Source of the DNA: Arthrobacter sp. UNC362MFTsu5.1
Lineage (GTDB): Bacteria; Actinomycetota; Actinomycetes; Actinomycetales; Micrococcaceae
Direction of reading: 5' to 3'
Assembly: GCF_000685965.1 (NCBI RefSeq)
Contig: NZ_JMLE01000019.1
Location: 29,551-93,550, forward strand
DNA: 64,000 bases
Shown here: positions 8,676 to 17,659 of the stretch, piece after piece
How positions within the stretch are numbered: position 1 is the stretch's first letter
Layout: the number at the start of each line of letters is the position of its first letter
Program-made: the position numbers and the translations under genes
The notes under the pieces: model-generated
Database searches by the model: none
Seen by the model: the letters and a program-made list of their open reading frames with translations, nothing else
Told to the model about the DNA's origin: nothing

Positions 8676-10435
8676 CAGGGGACCATCCAGCCGAGTACGG
8701 GGGTGGACTGGAGGAAGATCAGCACGGTGATGAGCGCCAGCAGGCCCAGGCTCCAGCCCAGGAGCTTCCGGAAGAGGGTCCCCTCGGCGCCGTCAAGGCC
8801 TACGGCGGCCGAGGCCACGGCGAGGTTCTGCAGCGAAAGCATCTTGCCCATCACACCGGCGGAGGAGTTGGAGGCGGCCATCAGCACCGGTGAAAGGCCG
8901 GTCTGCGCGGCCGCGGTGGCCTGCATCTGGCCGAACAGCGAGTTGGAGGACGTGTCCGAGCCGGTGAGGGCCACACCAATCCATCCGATCAGCGGTGAAA
9001 GGATGGCGAAGAAGCCGCCCGCGGAGGCCAGCGCGAAGCCGAGGGTGGTGGTCTGGCCGGACAGGTTCATTACGAAGGAGAGCCCCAGGACGGCGGTGAC
9101 GGTGACAATCGTCCAACGCAGCTGGACCACGGTGTCCCGGTAGATCCGCAGGCCCTGTGATGCAGTGATTTTGTACAGCGCCATGGTCAGCAGGCCGGAG
9201 AACATGAGCAGGGTGCCGGTCGCCTTGAGGTGGTCCAGCTTGAATTTGGTGGCTGCGACCGGCCTGCCGGCGGAATCGGTGATGTCCAGGCCGGGCCAGG
9301 CGAACGTCACGCTGCCCACCTGGCTGAGCCAGGTCTTGACGGCCGGAATCTGTGCCACCGAGAACACCGCGATGATGATCAGGTAGGGAGCGATCGCCAT
9401 CCAGATCTTCCGCGGTTCGGGCCGCGAGTTGTCGGCGGGCACCGCGGTACCCCGGTCGGGCGCAGGAGCCGCCTGTTCGGCGCCGGTCACGGAACCGGCG
9501 GCGGTCATGGAACCGGCACCGGGGCGGCCGTCGCGTGCGGCGGTGCCGGCCACAACGACGGCGGCAGCGGCGTGCGCAGCTTCCGGTGCGGCGTCGACGG
9601 TGCCGCCCATTCCGACGGTTTCTTTCGGCTGCCAGACCTTCAGCATCAGCAGCACGGCGGCAACAGTCACGACGGCGGCGACAACGTCAGTGAGTTCCAC
9701 GGCGAAGTAGTTGGAGGTCACGAACTGGGCCGCTCCGAAGGCGACGCCTGCCACCAGGGCCACGGGCCAGGTCTGCTTCACGCCGCGCCGGCCGTCAACG
9801 ATGAACACCAGCAGCAGCGGCACGATCAGTGCAATGAACGGCGTCTGGCGTCCGGCCATCGAGGACAGGTCGTGCAGCGGTAGGCCCGTCACACCGTTCA
9901 GGGCGATGATGGGCGCAGCCATGGCGCCGAAAGCCACGGGAGCGGTGTTGGCCAGCAGCGAGACAACGGCCGACTTCAGCGGCTTCATGCCGGCTGCCAT
10001 CAGCATGGCCGCGGAGATCGCCACGGGTGCGCCGAATCCAGCGAGGGATTCCAGCAGCGCGCCAAAGCAGAAGGCGATCAGGATGGACAGGATGCGGAGG
10101 TCGTTGGAGATGGAGCGGATGGTCCGACCCAGCACTTCGAACCACGGGGTGGCCACGGTGAGCCGGTAAATCCACAGCGCGTTGACCAGGATCCAGAGGA
10201 TCGGGAACAAGCCGTAGAAGATGCCGGCCGCGGTGGCGCTCAGGGCCTGGTTGACCGGCATCTGCCAGCCGACGATGGCTAGCACCAGGGACAAAGCAAG
10301 GCTGGCGAGGGCGGCCTTGGGTGCCTTGACCTTGAAGACACCCAGGAGGACGAAGAGCAGGACGAGGGGAAGCGCAGCGCAAAGGGCTGAAATCACTAGG
10401 GACCCGGCAATGGGGTCGAGGATCTGCTGAAACAT
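8675..10435 (-). CDS. L-lactate permease family transporter (LctP)
   Basis: A 586-residue LctP-family permease with many hydrophobic segments. It shows the family features LESLAGFGAPVAI in the first half and GSDTSSNSLFGQMQ and NSSAGVMGKM near the end. A long Ala/Gly-rich hydrophilic loop at about residues 285-345 separates the two halves and seems poorly conserved. The ATG at 10435 is preceded by GGAGA at a good distance. It is the first gene of a two-gene lactate operon with the downstream flavo-iron-sulfur dehydrogenase and faces a divergent GntR regulator whose candidate operators lie in the intervening gap. It probably catalyses proton-coupled uptake of lactate or glycolate. Confidence 0.92.
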   Translation of the reverse strand: MFQQILDPIAGSLVISALCAALPLVLLFVLLGVFKVKAPKAALASLALSLVLAIVGWQMPVNQALSATAAGIFYGLFPILWILVNALWIYRLTVATPWFEVLGRTIRSISNDLRILSILIAFCFGALLESLAGFGAPVAISAAMLMAAGMKPLKSAVVSLLANTAPVAFGAMAAPIIALNGVTGLPLHDLSSMAGRQTPFIALIVPLLLVFIVDGRRGVKQTWPVALVAGVAFGAAQFVTSNYFAVELTDVVAAVVTVAAVLLMLKVWQPKETVGMGGTVDAAPEAAHAAAAVVVAGTAARDGRPGAGSMTAAGSVTGAEQAAPAPDRGTAVPADNSRPEPRKIWMAIAPYLIIIAVFSVAQIPAVKTWLSQVGSVTFAWPGLDITDSAGRPVAATKFKLDHLKATGTLLMFSGLLTMALYKITASQGLRIYRDTVVQLRWTIVTVTAVLGLSFVMNLSGQTTTLGFALASAGGFFAILSPLIGWIGVALTGSDTSSNSLFGQMQATAAAQTGLSPVLMAASNSSAGVMGKMLSLQNLAVASAAVGLDGAEGTLFRKLLGWSLGLLALITVLIFLQSTPVLGWMVP

Positions 10436-10483
10436 GTGTCTCCAGATTTGTGTTAGGCGTCACAACACCGTGGCGCCCTTCGA

Positions 10484-10538
10484 TTGTCTAACAAGTACAC
10501 ATGCTGGTCAAGAGAGTCTTGTTGACTTGTCTGGCAAG
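10484..10538. promoter_or_regulatory. Candidate LldR/FadR-type operator pair
   Basis: TTGTCTAACAA at 10484-10494 fits TNGTNNNACNA, the pattern I recall for LldR-like GntR regulators. TTGTCTGGCAA at 10527-10537 is a near match with one deviation. Their starts are 43 bp apart, about four helical turns, in the gap between the divergent permease and regulator. Regulation is inferred. Confidence 0.55.
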
Positions 10539-10580
10539 ATTGAGGTGAATCAAGAAACTCTTGGCGGGAATGGAGCTTCG

Positions 10581-11273
10581 GTGGCCGGGCGAATCACAGC
10601 AGTTTCGATCGTGGACGCGATCGCCGCGGATCTGCGGGCGCGGATTTTCTCCGGTGATCTCGGTTCCGGCCATACGCTCACCGAAACAGACGTGGCCTCC
10701 ACCTACGAGGTGGCGCGTCCCACGGCGAAGGCGTCCATTGAGAAGCTTGTGGCCGAAGGTCTGCTGGACCGCGGGACGCACAAGACCGCCCGCGTGGTGG
10801 AACTCGGACCGGATTCCGTGCGGGACATCTATCTGGCCCGCGCCTATTTGGAAAGCGAAGTGCTCCGGCGGCTCGCGCGCACCAAGGACGTGCCGGAAGG
10901 GGCCGTGCAGGCCAACCGGGACATTGCTGCACTGCAGACCGGAGCCCCGCTCGACGTCATCGAACCTGACATGCGGTTCCACACCAGCCTGATCGACGCC
11001 GTCGGCAACGAACGCATCAGCAGGATGTACCGCTCGCTCGTGGGCGAGGTGAAGCTGTGCATGGTCCGCATCCAGTCCCTGCACCTCCTGGACACTGCGC
11101 TGATCCAGGCAGAACACCAGAGAATCCTCGAACTGATCGAGGCTGGCCAGGGGGACGCCGCCGCCGAACTGCTCGACGAGCACCTGGGTCGCGCGCGGGA
11201 ACGGCTGGTCTCCGCCATGGGGGGAACTGCCGGACCGGAAGCCGACCTTCCCTCGGATCTGCTGCCCGAGTAG
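10581..11273 (+). CDS. FadR-type GntR transcriptional regulator, probable lactate-responsive
   Basis: A protein of about 230 residues. A GntR winged helix starts ITAVSIVDAIAADLRARIFSG and has the recognition region TETDVASTYEVARPTAKASIEKL. A helical FCD ligand-binding domain follows, with RAYLESEVLRRLAR and RFHTSLIDAVGNER carrying the usual metal-binding histidine positions. It is divergent from lctP and the lactate dehydrogenase, so it probably represses them until lactate binds, like LldR. GTG at 10581 is chosen because GGAG sits 5 nt upstream. A GTG at 10545 is an in-frame alternative but would overlap the candidate operator region more closely. Confidence 0.85.
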   Translation: MAGRITAVSIVDAIAADLRARIFSGDLGSGHTLTETDVASTYEVARPTAKASIEKLVAEGLLDRGTHKTARVVELGPDSVRDIYLARAYLESEVLRRLARTKDVPEGAVQANRDIAALQTGAPLDVIEPDMRFHTSLIDAVGNERISRMYRSLVGEVKLCMVRIQSLHLLDTALIQAEHQRILELIEAGQGDAAAELLDEHLGRARERLVSAMGGTAGPEADLPSDLLPE

Positions 11274-11285
11274 CCCGTCCCGCGG

Positions 11286-12968
11286 CTACCGGACGCGTTC
11301 CACGCGCTTCTCGTCCCAGACCGGCTCGGCGGATTCGTACACCTTGCCGTCGGAGCCGAACACCAGGAAGCGGTCGAACGTCCGGGCGAACCAGCGGTCG
11401 TGCGTCACGGCCAGGACCGTTCCTTCGAAGTGGTCGATCGCCCGTTCCAGGGCCTCGGCCGAGTGCAGGTCCAGGTTGTCCGTGGGCTCGTCGAGGAGCA
11501 GGAGGGTTGCCCCGGAAAGCTGCAGCAGCAGGATCTGGAACCGCGCCTGCTGGCCGCCGGACAGGGATTCGTACTTCTGCTCCGACTGTGACGCCAGGCC
11601 GTATCCGTCCAGGGCACCGGCTGCAGCCTCGCGGCCCAGCCCCGAGCGGTGTTCGTCGCCGCGGTGCAGGATCTCGAGCAGCGTCTTGCCCAGAAGGTCG
11701 GGCCGGACGTGCGTCTGCGCGAAGAAGCCGGGACGGATGCGGGCGCCAAGTTTCACGGTGCCTTCGTGCGGCACTTCGGCGATGTCGACGTCGGACACCG
11801 GCAGGTGTTCCCGCTCGGGATCTGTTCCGCCGGTGGCGAGCAGGCGCAGGAAGTGGCTCTTGCCGGAGCCGTTGGAACCCAGTACGCCCACGCGGTCGCC
11901 GAACCACACCTCGGTGGAAAACGGCTTCATCAGCCCGGTCAGTTCCAGCCTTTCGGCCACAATCGCACGCTTGGCGGTGCGGCCGCCCTTGAGCCGCATC
12001 TGCACGTTCTGCTCGATCGGCAGGGCCTCGGGCGGGCCTGCTTCGAGGAACTTCGCCAGCCTGGTCTGGGCGGCGTGGTACCGGTTGGCCATGTCGGAGC
12101 GGAACGCGGCCTTGTTCTTGTACATGTTGACGAGTTCCTTGAGCTTCACGTGCTCCTCGTCCCAGCGTTTGCGCAGCTCCTCGAAGCGGGCGTTGCGGTC
12201 AGCGCGGGCCTCGACGTAGGAGCCGAAGCCGCCGCCGTGGACCCAGGCCCCTGCCCCGTTGATGCCGGGTTCAAGCGTCACGATACGGCTCGCGGCGTTG
12301 TTGAGGAGTTCGCGGTCGTGGCTGATGAAGAACACAGTCTTCTTCGACTCGTTGAGCTTGGCCTCGAGCCAGCGCTTGCCCGGGACGTCAAGGTAGTTGT
12401 CCGGTTCGTCGAGGAGCAGCAGTTCGTCCGGGCCGGCAAAGAGTGCCTCCAGCACCAGCCGCTTCTGCTCGCCGCCGGACAGGCTCGACGCCGGGCGGTG
12501 CTGCGCGCGGTCGAACGGGAGCCCCAGCGCGGCCATGCAGACCTCGTCCCAGACGGTTTCGACGTCGTACCCGCCGGCGTCTCCCCAGTCCACGATGGCC
12601 TGGGCGTACTGCATCTGGGTGGGCTCGTCGTCGTGCTCCATCATGGCCAGCTCGGCTTCGTCGACGGCTCGGGCGGCGGCGGCCAGGGCGGGCGGCGCAG
12701 CGGAGACCAGCAGGTCGCGGACCGTGGATTCGTCCCGGACCTGACCCACGAACTGGCGCATGATGCCCATGTTGCCGGACCGGCCGATCACGCCTTCATC
12801 CGGGACCAGGTCGCCGGAGATGATGCGGAAGAGCGTCGTCTTTCCCGTTCCGTTGGGTCCGATCAGCGCCGTCTTGGTGCCGTCCGGGACCTTGAAGGTC
12901 ACCCCGTTGAGCAGCTGCGTGCCGTCGGAGAGGAAGTAGTCGATGCCGGAAACGTCAATATGAGCCAC
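11286..12968 (-). CDS. ABC-F family ATP-binding protein
   Basis: A 560-residue protein with two ABC ATPase domains and no membrane segments, the hallmark of ABC-F translation or resistance factors. Domain 1 has GPNGTGKTT, LSGGEQKR and LLLDEPDNYLD. Domain 2 has GSNGSGKS, LSGGQQAR and LLLDEPTDNLD. A charged helical linker rich in Lys, Arg and Glu (about residues 255-310) would be the P-site tRNA interaction motif arm that reaches into the ribosome. Members either gate elongation in response to energy state or protect the ribosome from antibiotics, and sequence alone does not separate these. It ends 12 bp from the convergent GntR gene. Confidence 0.9.
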   Translation of the reverse strand: MAHIDVSGIDYFLSDGTQLLNGVTFKVPDGTKTALIGPNGTGKTTLFRIISGDLVPDEGVIGRSGNMGIMRQFVGQVRDESTVRDLLVSAAPPALAAAARAVDEAELAMMEHDDEPTQMQYAQAIVDWGDAGGYDVETVWDEVCMAALGLPFDRAQHRPASSLSGGEQKRLVLEALFAGPDELLLLDEPDNYLDVPGKRWLEAKLNESKKTVFFISHDRELLNNAASRIVTLEPGINGAGAWVHGGGFGSYVEARADRNARFEELRKRWDEEHVKLKELVNMYKNKAAFRSDMANRYHAAQTRLAKFLEAGPPEALPIEQNVQMRLKGGRTAKRAIVAERLELTGLMKPFSTEVWFGDRVGVLGSNGSGKSHFLRLLATGGTDPEREHLPVSDVDIAEVPHEGTVKLGARIRPGFFAQTHVRPDLLGKTLLEILHRGDEHRSGLGREAAAGALDGYGLASQSEQKYESLSGGQQARFQILLLQLSGATLLLLDEPTDNLDLHSAEALERAIDHFEGTVLAVTHDRWFARTFDRFLVFGSDGKVYESAEPVWDEKRVERVR

Positions 12969-12998
12969 GCGTTCAATCTTCCCATGCCTGCGTGGGGG

Positions 12999-14804
12999 CT
13001 AGGCGGGGCGGCAGCCTCCGTTGGCATCCTGGTAGGTGTCCAGCCGGTGGATAAAGGCGGCCATGGCCTCACGCGTGATGGCGTCCAGGGGCCGGTACGT
13101 TCCGTCACCCCAGCCCTTGGAGACTCCCGAATAGTTGGTCCAGGCGATCTCGCCGTAGAAAGGCGCCGGAACAGGAACGTCCTTGAACGGCGCGACCGGC
13201 GGCTCCGAATAGCCCAGGGTGGCAGGCAGCCGGCAGTATTCGCCGCTGTACCTGTAGATGAAGGCGGCCATGGCCTCACGGCTCATCGATGCTCCCGGCC
13301 GGAAAGTGCCGTCCTCCCAGCCGTTGGCCAGCCCTTCCGCCTCGAGCCATGCGATCTGCTTGTAGAACAGGCTTCCGGTGGGGACGTCAACGAACGGTGA
13401 CTTAGCCGGCGGAGTGTAGGCGGGGCTCCCCGCGAGCCGGTACATGAAGGCAGCCATGGCCTCGCGGCTGATTGCCTGGTACGGCCGGTAGGTTCCGTCG
13501 CCCCAGCCGGTGCTCAATCCGGTGTCGTACATCCAGATGATGTCCGAACGGAAGCCGGATCCGCTGATGTCGGTGAAGGGCTCGGGGGCCGTGATGGTGA
13601 CACCTGCCGCGTCCCCGGACACGTAATCGATCCTGACCCTGGTGCCGGCGTGGGTCACGAATGTGCTTCCGGCCTGCCAGGCGTGGTTCGTCGCGTAGTA
13701 GCCGTCGAAGGGAATGGTGGACGGCATGAGCAGCAATGAGGAGACTGCTGTGGCGCCGCCGCGCTGGACGATCTTGACGCCCTTGTTGCCGTTCACGGCG
13801 AGCCGGGCGTCATAGCCCACGGGCAGCCGGAGCTCCATGAAATAGACCTCCCCGCTTTTGGGGTCCGTGAATTTCAACGCGCGATTGGCTTCGGTTCCTG
13901 CCCAGGCCTTGAGGGTGTAGCTCTTGCTTCCGGCGGCAATCCCCGTGTTGCGTATTTCGTCACCGCGGCCGAACCCTCCGGCCTCCCAGTGGCTGGAGCT
14001 GATGGTAGGCAGCTCGAACCAGCGCGAGGCGCCCATGAGGTCCATGGTGTCGCCGTACTCCCGCACGGAGCAGGAGCTGTCCATGTAGTTTCCGTTGATA
14101 TCGGATCCGACGTCCGCCTTGCCGCTCAGGCACTGCAGGCTGTCAGCGTGCATCAGGCCCAGGACGTGTCCGAACTCGTGGGCCACCACGTTGTTGGTGA
14201 AGTTGCTCGGCAGGGGCATCAGTATGCGCCCGCCCTGGTTTCCGGCGCTCCATCCCGCTCCCAGTGCCCCCCACGACAGTTCCGTCATGGGCACGAACAC
14301 TACGAGCGCTTTGTAGGGCGCATTGACCCAGCCCAGCTCGCGCGTCACGGTGTCCATGATCTCGTAATAGGTCTGGGTGGACTTTGCCGCCGATGGAACA
14401 CCGGTCCGGGTGGTCGCCACGGACATCGAGAGCCGGTTGTTGGACATGGTCTTCCAGAAAGCACTGGATGCACTGATTCCGGCTTTTGCGGCATTCAAGT
14501 CAATGGCCGCCGTCTGCTCCGCCGATTTGTCAGCAAGCTTTACGGTCACCAGGGTCACCTGGATGTCTCCGGCCCGGGTCAGGCTGCTGGCGGCCCCCTG
14601 CGGGGTCTCCGCCTCCCGGATGGCCCTGAGGGCTTCGGGCTCGAAGGTGTGGTCCGAGTGCGGTGTCCCCTCCGCAGTCGAGGAGACGGGAGGCACTGCC
14701 GGGTCGGACGGGGCCGCCTGCGCCGGAACGGCAAGGACGTTGATCGAGGCCATCGAAAGAAGCAGGGCCGATAGGACGGCGGCCGTCCGGTGAATGAGCT
14801 GCAT
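12999..14804 (-). CDS. Secreted zinc metalloprotease with three SLH-type repeats
   Basis: A 601-residue exported protein. The signal peptide has a hydrophobic stretch at residues 7-25 and a probable cut after AVPAQA at residue 30. The catalytic zinc motif HEFGHVLGLMH is at 209-219 and fits the metzincin pattern HExxHxxGxxH; MDLMG some 35 residues later could be the Met-turn. From about residue 410 there are three S-layer-homology units, each with a GWGDGTYRP or GWEDGTFRP core and an SREAMAAF or TREAMAAF helix. SLH repeats usually hold proteins to secondary cell-wall polymers, so this is likely a surface-anchored protease. The substrate is unknown. It is transcribed alone. Confidence 0.87.
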   Translation of the reverse strand: MQLIHRTAAVLSALLLSMASINVLAVPAQAAPSDPAVPPVSSTAEGTPHSDHTFEPEALRAIREAETPQGAASSLTRAGDIQVTLVTVKLADKSAEQTAAIDLNAAKAGISASSAFWKTMSNNRLSMSVATTRTGVPSAAKSTQTYYEIMDTVTRELGWVNAPYKALVVFVPMTELSWGALGAGWSAGNQGGRILMPLPSNFTNNVVAHEFGHVLGLMHADSLQCLSGKADVGSDINGNYMDSSCSVREYGDTMDLMGASRWFELPTISSSHWEAGGFGRGDEIRNTGIAAGSKSYTLKAWAGTEANRALKFTDPKSGEVYFMELRLPVGYDARLAVNGNKGVKIVQRGGATAVSSLLLMPSTIPFDGYYATNHAWQAGSTFVTHAGTRVRIDYVSGDAAGVTITAPEPFTDISGSGFRSDIIWMYDTGLSTGWGDGTYRPYQAISREAMAAFMYRLAGSPAYTPPAKSPFVDVPTGSLFYKQIAWLEAEGLANGWEDGTFRPGASMSREAMAAFIYRYSGEYCRLPATLGYSEPPVAPFKDVPVPAPFYGEIAWTNYSGVSKGWGDGTYRPLDAITREAMAAFIHRLDTYQDANGGCRPA

Positions 14805-14955
14805 CGGGCGTCAGTGCTTCTTTCAGTGTTCAGAAATCAGGTGCAGTAAGCCGCCACGGGGCGAGCCCTCCCAGAATATGGTTCGCTTGCGTACTTTCCC
14901 GGTGCACTCGCCAAAAACTGACGGAATCCTGCGCCGAACCTGCGCTAACGCCGGG

Positions 14956-16947
14956 TTAACCGGCGGCGACGAGGAAGTCCTTGAGCAAAGGACCGGATGT
15001 CGTCGCTCCCAGGCCGCCTTCTTCGACGAAGACCGCCACGGCCAGATCGCCGTGCACCGCCACGATCCAGGCGTGCGTCTTGGGCGGGTTCTCATTTCCG
15101 AATTCCGCCGTGCCCGTTTTGGCTCCCACGGGTTCCCCCGGCACGGAGGCCAGGAATCCGGCGTGGCCCGAGGTGACCACGGCGCGCATCATGTCGGCCA
15201 GCGCGGCCGCTTCCGCCGCCGTGACCGGCTTCTCGGCGGCCTTGGCCGGAGCAGGAGCCGTGGAGGACGACGACGATGTCCCGTCCGCCGTCGGCGTTCC
15301 GGACCCTTCGGGGGCTGCTGTGCCGGAGCCGGCTTCCGCGTTCAGGACGAGGACGGGTGACACGGGGGAGCCCTTGGCCACAGAGCCGGCCATGACGGCA
15401 GCAGCCAGCGGCGAAAGCAGCACCTTGCCCTGGCCGATCATGGAAGCGGCATGCTCGGTGCCCTCCGCCTCGCCGGGGACCGAGCCGAGGAAGGCGGCTG
15501 CCCCCAGCCCGGGCGCCTCAACGGCAACACCAAGCGAGGTGGCCGCGGATTCAAGCTGCGCCTGGCTGACGGAGTCGCGGGCCGCAATGAAGGCCGTGTT
15601 GCAGGAGTGCGCGAACGCGTCCCGCAGGGTGACGGATCCCAGGGAGCTTTCCGGATAGCCCTCCGCGTTCTTGAACGTCCGGCCGTCCACCGTGAGCGTC
15701 GGCGTGCATTCAACTTTGGAGTCCGGGGTCAGGCCGTTGCGGATCATTGCCAGGGAATCAACCATCTTGAACGTTGAGCCGGGGGCGTACTGGCCGAGCA
15801 GGGCGGTGTTGTAGCCGTTGCTGCCGGGTCCCGAAGCTGCTGCCAGGACAGCGCCGCTGGAGGGGCGCAGGGCCACGATGGCGGACGCCGGCCCGACCTC
15901 GGCCAGGACGTCCTCGGCGAGCTGCTGCAGGCGCGGGTCCAAGGTGGTTTTCACCGGCGTTCCCTGTTTCATGTCAACCTGGAACAGGGTCCTGCGGCCA
16001 TTGTTGGGCAGCGCTTGTTTCTCCTCGGCCGAGAGCCCTGCCTTTTCGGCATAGACCTGGATTCCGTCAGTGCCGCGGAGCTGTGCATCATATTGCTGCT
16101 GAAGCCCACCCGTTCCGGTGGTGTCCCCGGCCTTGAGCGTCCCGCCGGATTTTTCGATCTGTTCGGCATTCGCCTCGGCGGCCGTCCCCAGGAGGGCGCG
16201 GGCGAAGGTGCGGGTCGGCGCCAGGGGCAGGAGGCCGGCGATGGACCGGGCGCCGGGGATCTGGCCAATTTGTTCGTCGGTAATGGTCCGGCCGTCCTGG
16301 CGCAGGGTGATGGCGGTGACGAATGCCTCGGGACCGGCTGCCTGTACCTGCTGCGTGTACGCGGCCGGGTCCACGCCCACCAGCTGGGCGAGTTTGGCGG
16401 CGGATGCGGCGGGGTCGGCTGAACCCAGCTTGGGCTTGTCGATGCCAACGTTCACCACCGGCCGGTAAGTGACAAGCTTGGCGTCGCCGGCGCCCAGGAT
16501 ATCCGCACGCTGGGGCGCCTGGGCGCCCGCGCCAATGACTTCGCCTTCTGCCAGTTCGGGCACCAGCAGGGCAGGCTTCCACACTGTCAGCCATTTGTCG
16601 CCGGACTTCTTCAGTTCGGCTGTCGCGGTGTACTTCCACTCTCCGGAGCCGATCTTCCAGGTGTAATTCAGCGGGACCGTCGCGGTGTCCTTCTCCAACG
16701 TCAGCTCTCCGGATTCCACGGCCGGTTTGGCGGGATCCAGAGCCTGGAAGACTTCTTTCAGCTGTTCGTTGGCGGCTGCGGACTCCTTGCCCTCAAAGGC
16801 GACGGAGCCTACGTCCAGCGCAGCCATGGCAGAAGCGAGCTTTTTCGCTGCGTCCTGCGCACCGGCACGGCCGTCGTCGCAAGCCACCAGCGATCCGCCA
16901 ACTATGAGTCCCACAAGGGCAAGCGAAAGTTTCTGAAAGTTCCCCAT
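14956..16947 (-). CDS. Penicillin-binding protein (transpeptidase) with lipoprotein signal
   Basis: A 663-residue class B type penicillin-binding protein. The N-terminus MGNFQKLSLALVGLIVGGSL is followed by VAC, a lipobox, so it is probably a lipid-anchored exported protein. An NTF2-like (MecA_N-type) domain comes first, then a dimerisation region, then the transpeptidase domain with SxxK as STFK, SxN as SCN and KTG as AKTGTAEFG. All three active-site motifs are intact. It cross-links peptidoglycan peptides; beta-lactams would acylate the serine of STFK. A long Ser/Thr/Ala-rich linker sits just before the last catalytic segment. The ATG at 16947 was chosen because it starts the signal peptide; an upstream extension would be unrelated and basic. 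Confidence 0.9.
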   Translation of the reverse strand: MGNFQKLSLALVGLIVGGSLVACDDGRAGAQDAAKKLASAMAALDVGSVAFEGKESAAANEQLKEVFQALDPAKPAVESGELTLEKDTATVPLNYTWKIGSGEWKYTATAELKKSGDKWLTVWKPALLVPELAEGEVIGAGAQAPQRADILGAGDAKLVTYRPVVNVGIDKPKLGSADPAASAAKLAQLVGVDPAAYTQQVQAAGPEAFVTAITLRQDGRTITDEQIGQIPGARSIAGLLPLAPTRTFARALLGTAAEANAEQIEKSGGTLKAGDTTGTGGLQQQYDAQLRGTDGIQVYAEKAGLSAEEKQALPNNGRRTLFQVDMKQGTPVKTTLDPRLQQLAEDVLAEVGPASAIVALRPSSGAVLAAASGPGSNGYNTALLGQYAPGSTFKMVDSLAMIRNGLTPDSKVECTPTLTVDGRTFKNAEGYPESSLGSVTLRDAFAHSCNTAFIAARDSVSQAQLESAATSLGVAVEAPGLGAAAFLGSVPGEAEGTEHAASMIGQGKVLLSPLAAAVMAGSVAKGSPVSPVLVLNAEAGSGTAAPEGSGTPTADGTSSSSSTAPAPAKAAEKPVTAAEAAALADMMRAVVTSGHAGFLASVPGEPVGAKTGTAEFGNENPPKTHAWIVAVHGDLAVAVFVEEGGLGATTSGPLLKDFLVAAG

Positions 16948-17005
16948 CGCGCCATTATGCCCGCAAGCCCGGACAATGTTCTTGTCACATGGCGCCGGCC
17001 CGCAG

Positions 17006-17659
17006 TCAGGGGCGGATGATCCGGCGCTGCGTGGCCACGGAAATCGCCGCGGTGCGGTTGTCCACGCCGAGTTTTCCGTAAATGTGCACCAGGTGGGTCT
17101 TGACGGTGGCCTCGGAGATGAAAAGCTGCCGGGCGATGGCACGGTTCGGCAGTCCGGTGGCGAGCAGCTGCAGCAGTTGGATTTCCCTGGCGGACAGTGC
17201 GGGTTCAGGGTTCCGGATCCTGCCCATCAGCCGGGCGGCCACCTCGGGAGCCAGCGCCGTCCCGCCGGCCGCTGCGGAGAGGACGGCCTGGCGGATGTGC
17301 TCGGGCGGGGCATCCTTCAGCATGTAACCGCTGGCGCCGGCTTCGACGGCGGCCAGGATATCGGCGTCGGAATCATAGGTGGTGAGGATCAGCACCGGCG
17401 GTGCAGGCGTGCCGGCCTCGCCGGCCTTGATCTTTTGCGTGGCCGTGACACCGTCCATGCCCGCGCCCATTTGCAGGTCCATCAGGACAACGTCCACTGG
17501 CTCGCCCAGGGCGCGGAGCCTGGCCAGCTGGGCGAGGGCGGCAGCACCGTCGCCTGCTTCGGCGGCCACTGTGATGCCTTCGAAGTCGCTCAGCATGGCT
17601 CGGAGCCCGGCGCGCACCACCGGATGGTCGTCCACCAGCAGGATCCGGATGCCGCTCAT
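17006..17659 (-). CDS. NarL/LuxR-family response regulator
   Basis: A 217-residue two-component regulator. The receiver domain starts MSGIRILLVDDHPVVRAGLR with the acidic pair D10/D11 and the predicted phospho-acceptor D61 in VLMDLQMG. The C-terminal LuxR-type helix-turn-helix contains SAREIQLLQLLATGLPNRAI and ISEATVKTHLVHIYGKLGV. The ATG overlaps the histidine kinase stop as ATGA, so the two are coupled. The pair probably controls the divergent ABC exporter at 19182-21053, whose promoter region has a palindrome. The start at 17659 matches the beginning of the conserved receiver. Confidence 0.93.
   Translation of the reverse strand: MSGIRILLVDDHPVVRAGLRAMLSDFEGITVAAEAGDGAAALAQLARLRALGEPVDVVLMDLQMGAGMDGVTATQKIKAGEAGTPAPPVLILTTYDSDADILAAVEAGASGYMLKDAPPEHIRQAVLSAAAGGTALAPEVAARLMGRIRNPEPALSAREIQLLQLLATGLPNRAIARQLFISEATVKTHLVHIYGKLGVDNRTAAISVATQRRIIRP

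Noticed and set aside
7101..9143. Plus-strand ORF of 680 codons opposite the lactate dehydrogenase and permease
   Set aside because: It is the antisense of two well-supported genes, has no domain or ribosome binding site, and such long shadows are expected at high GC.
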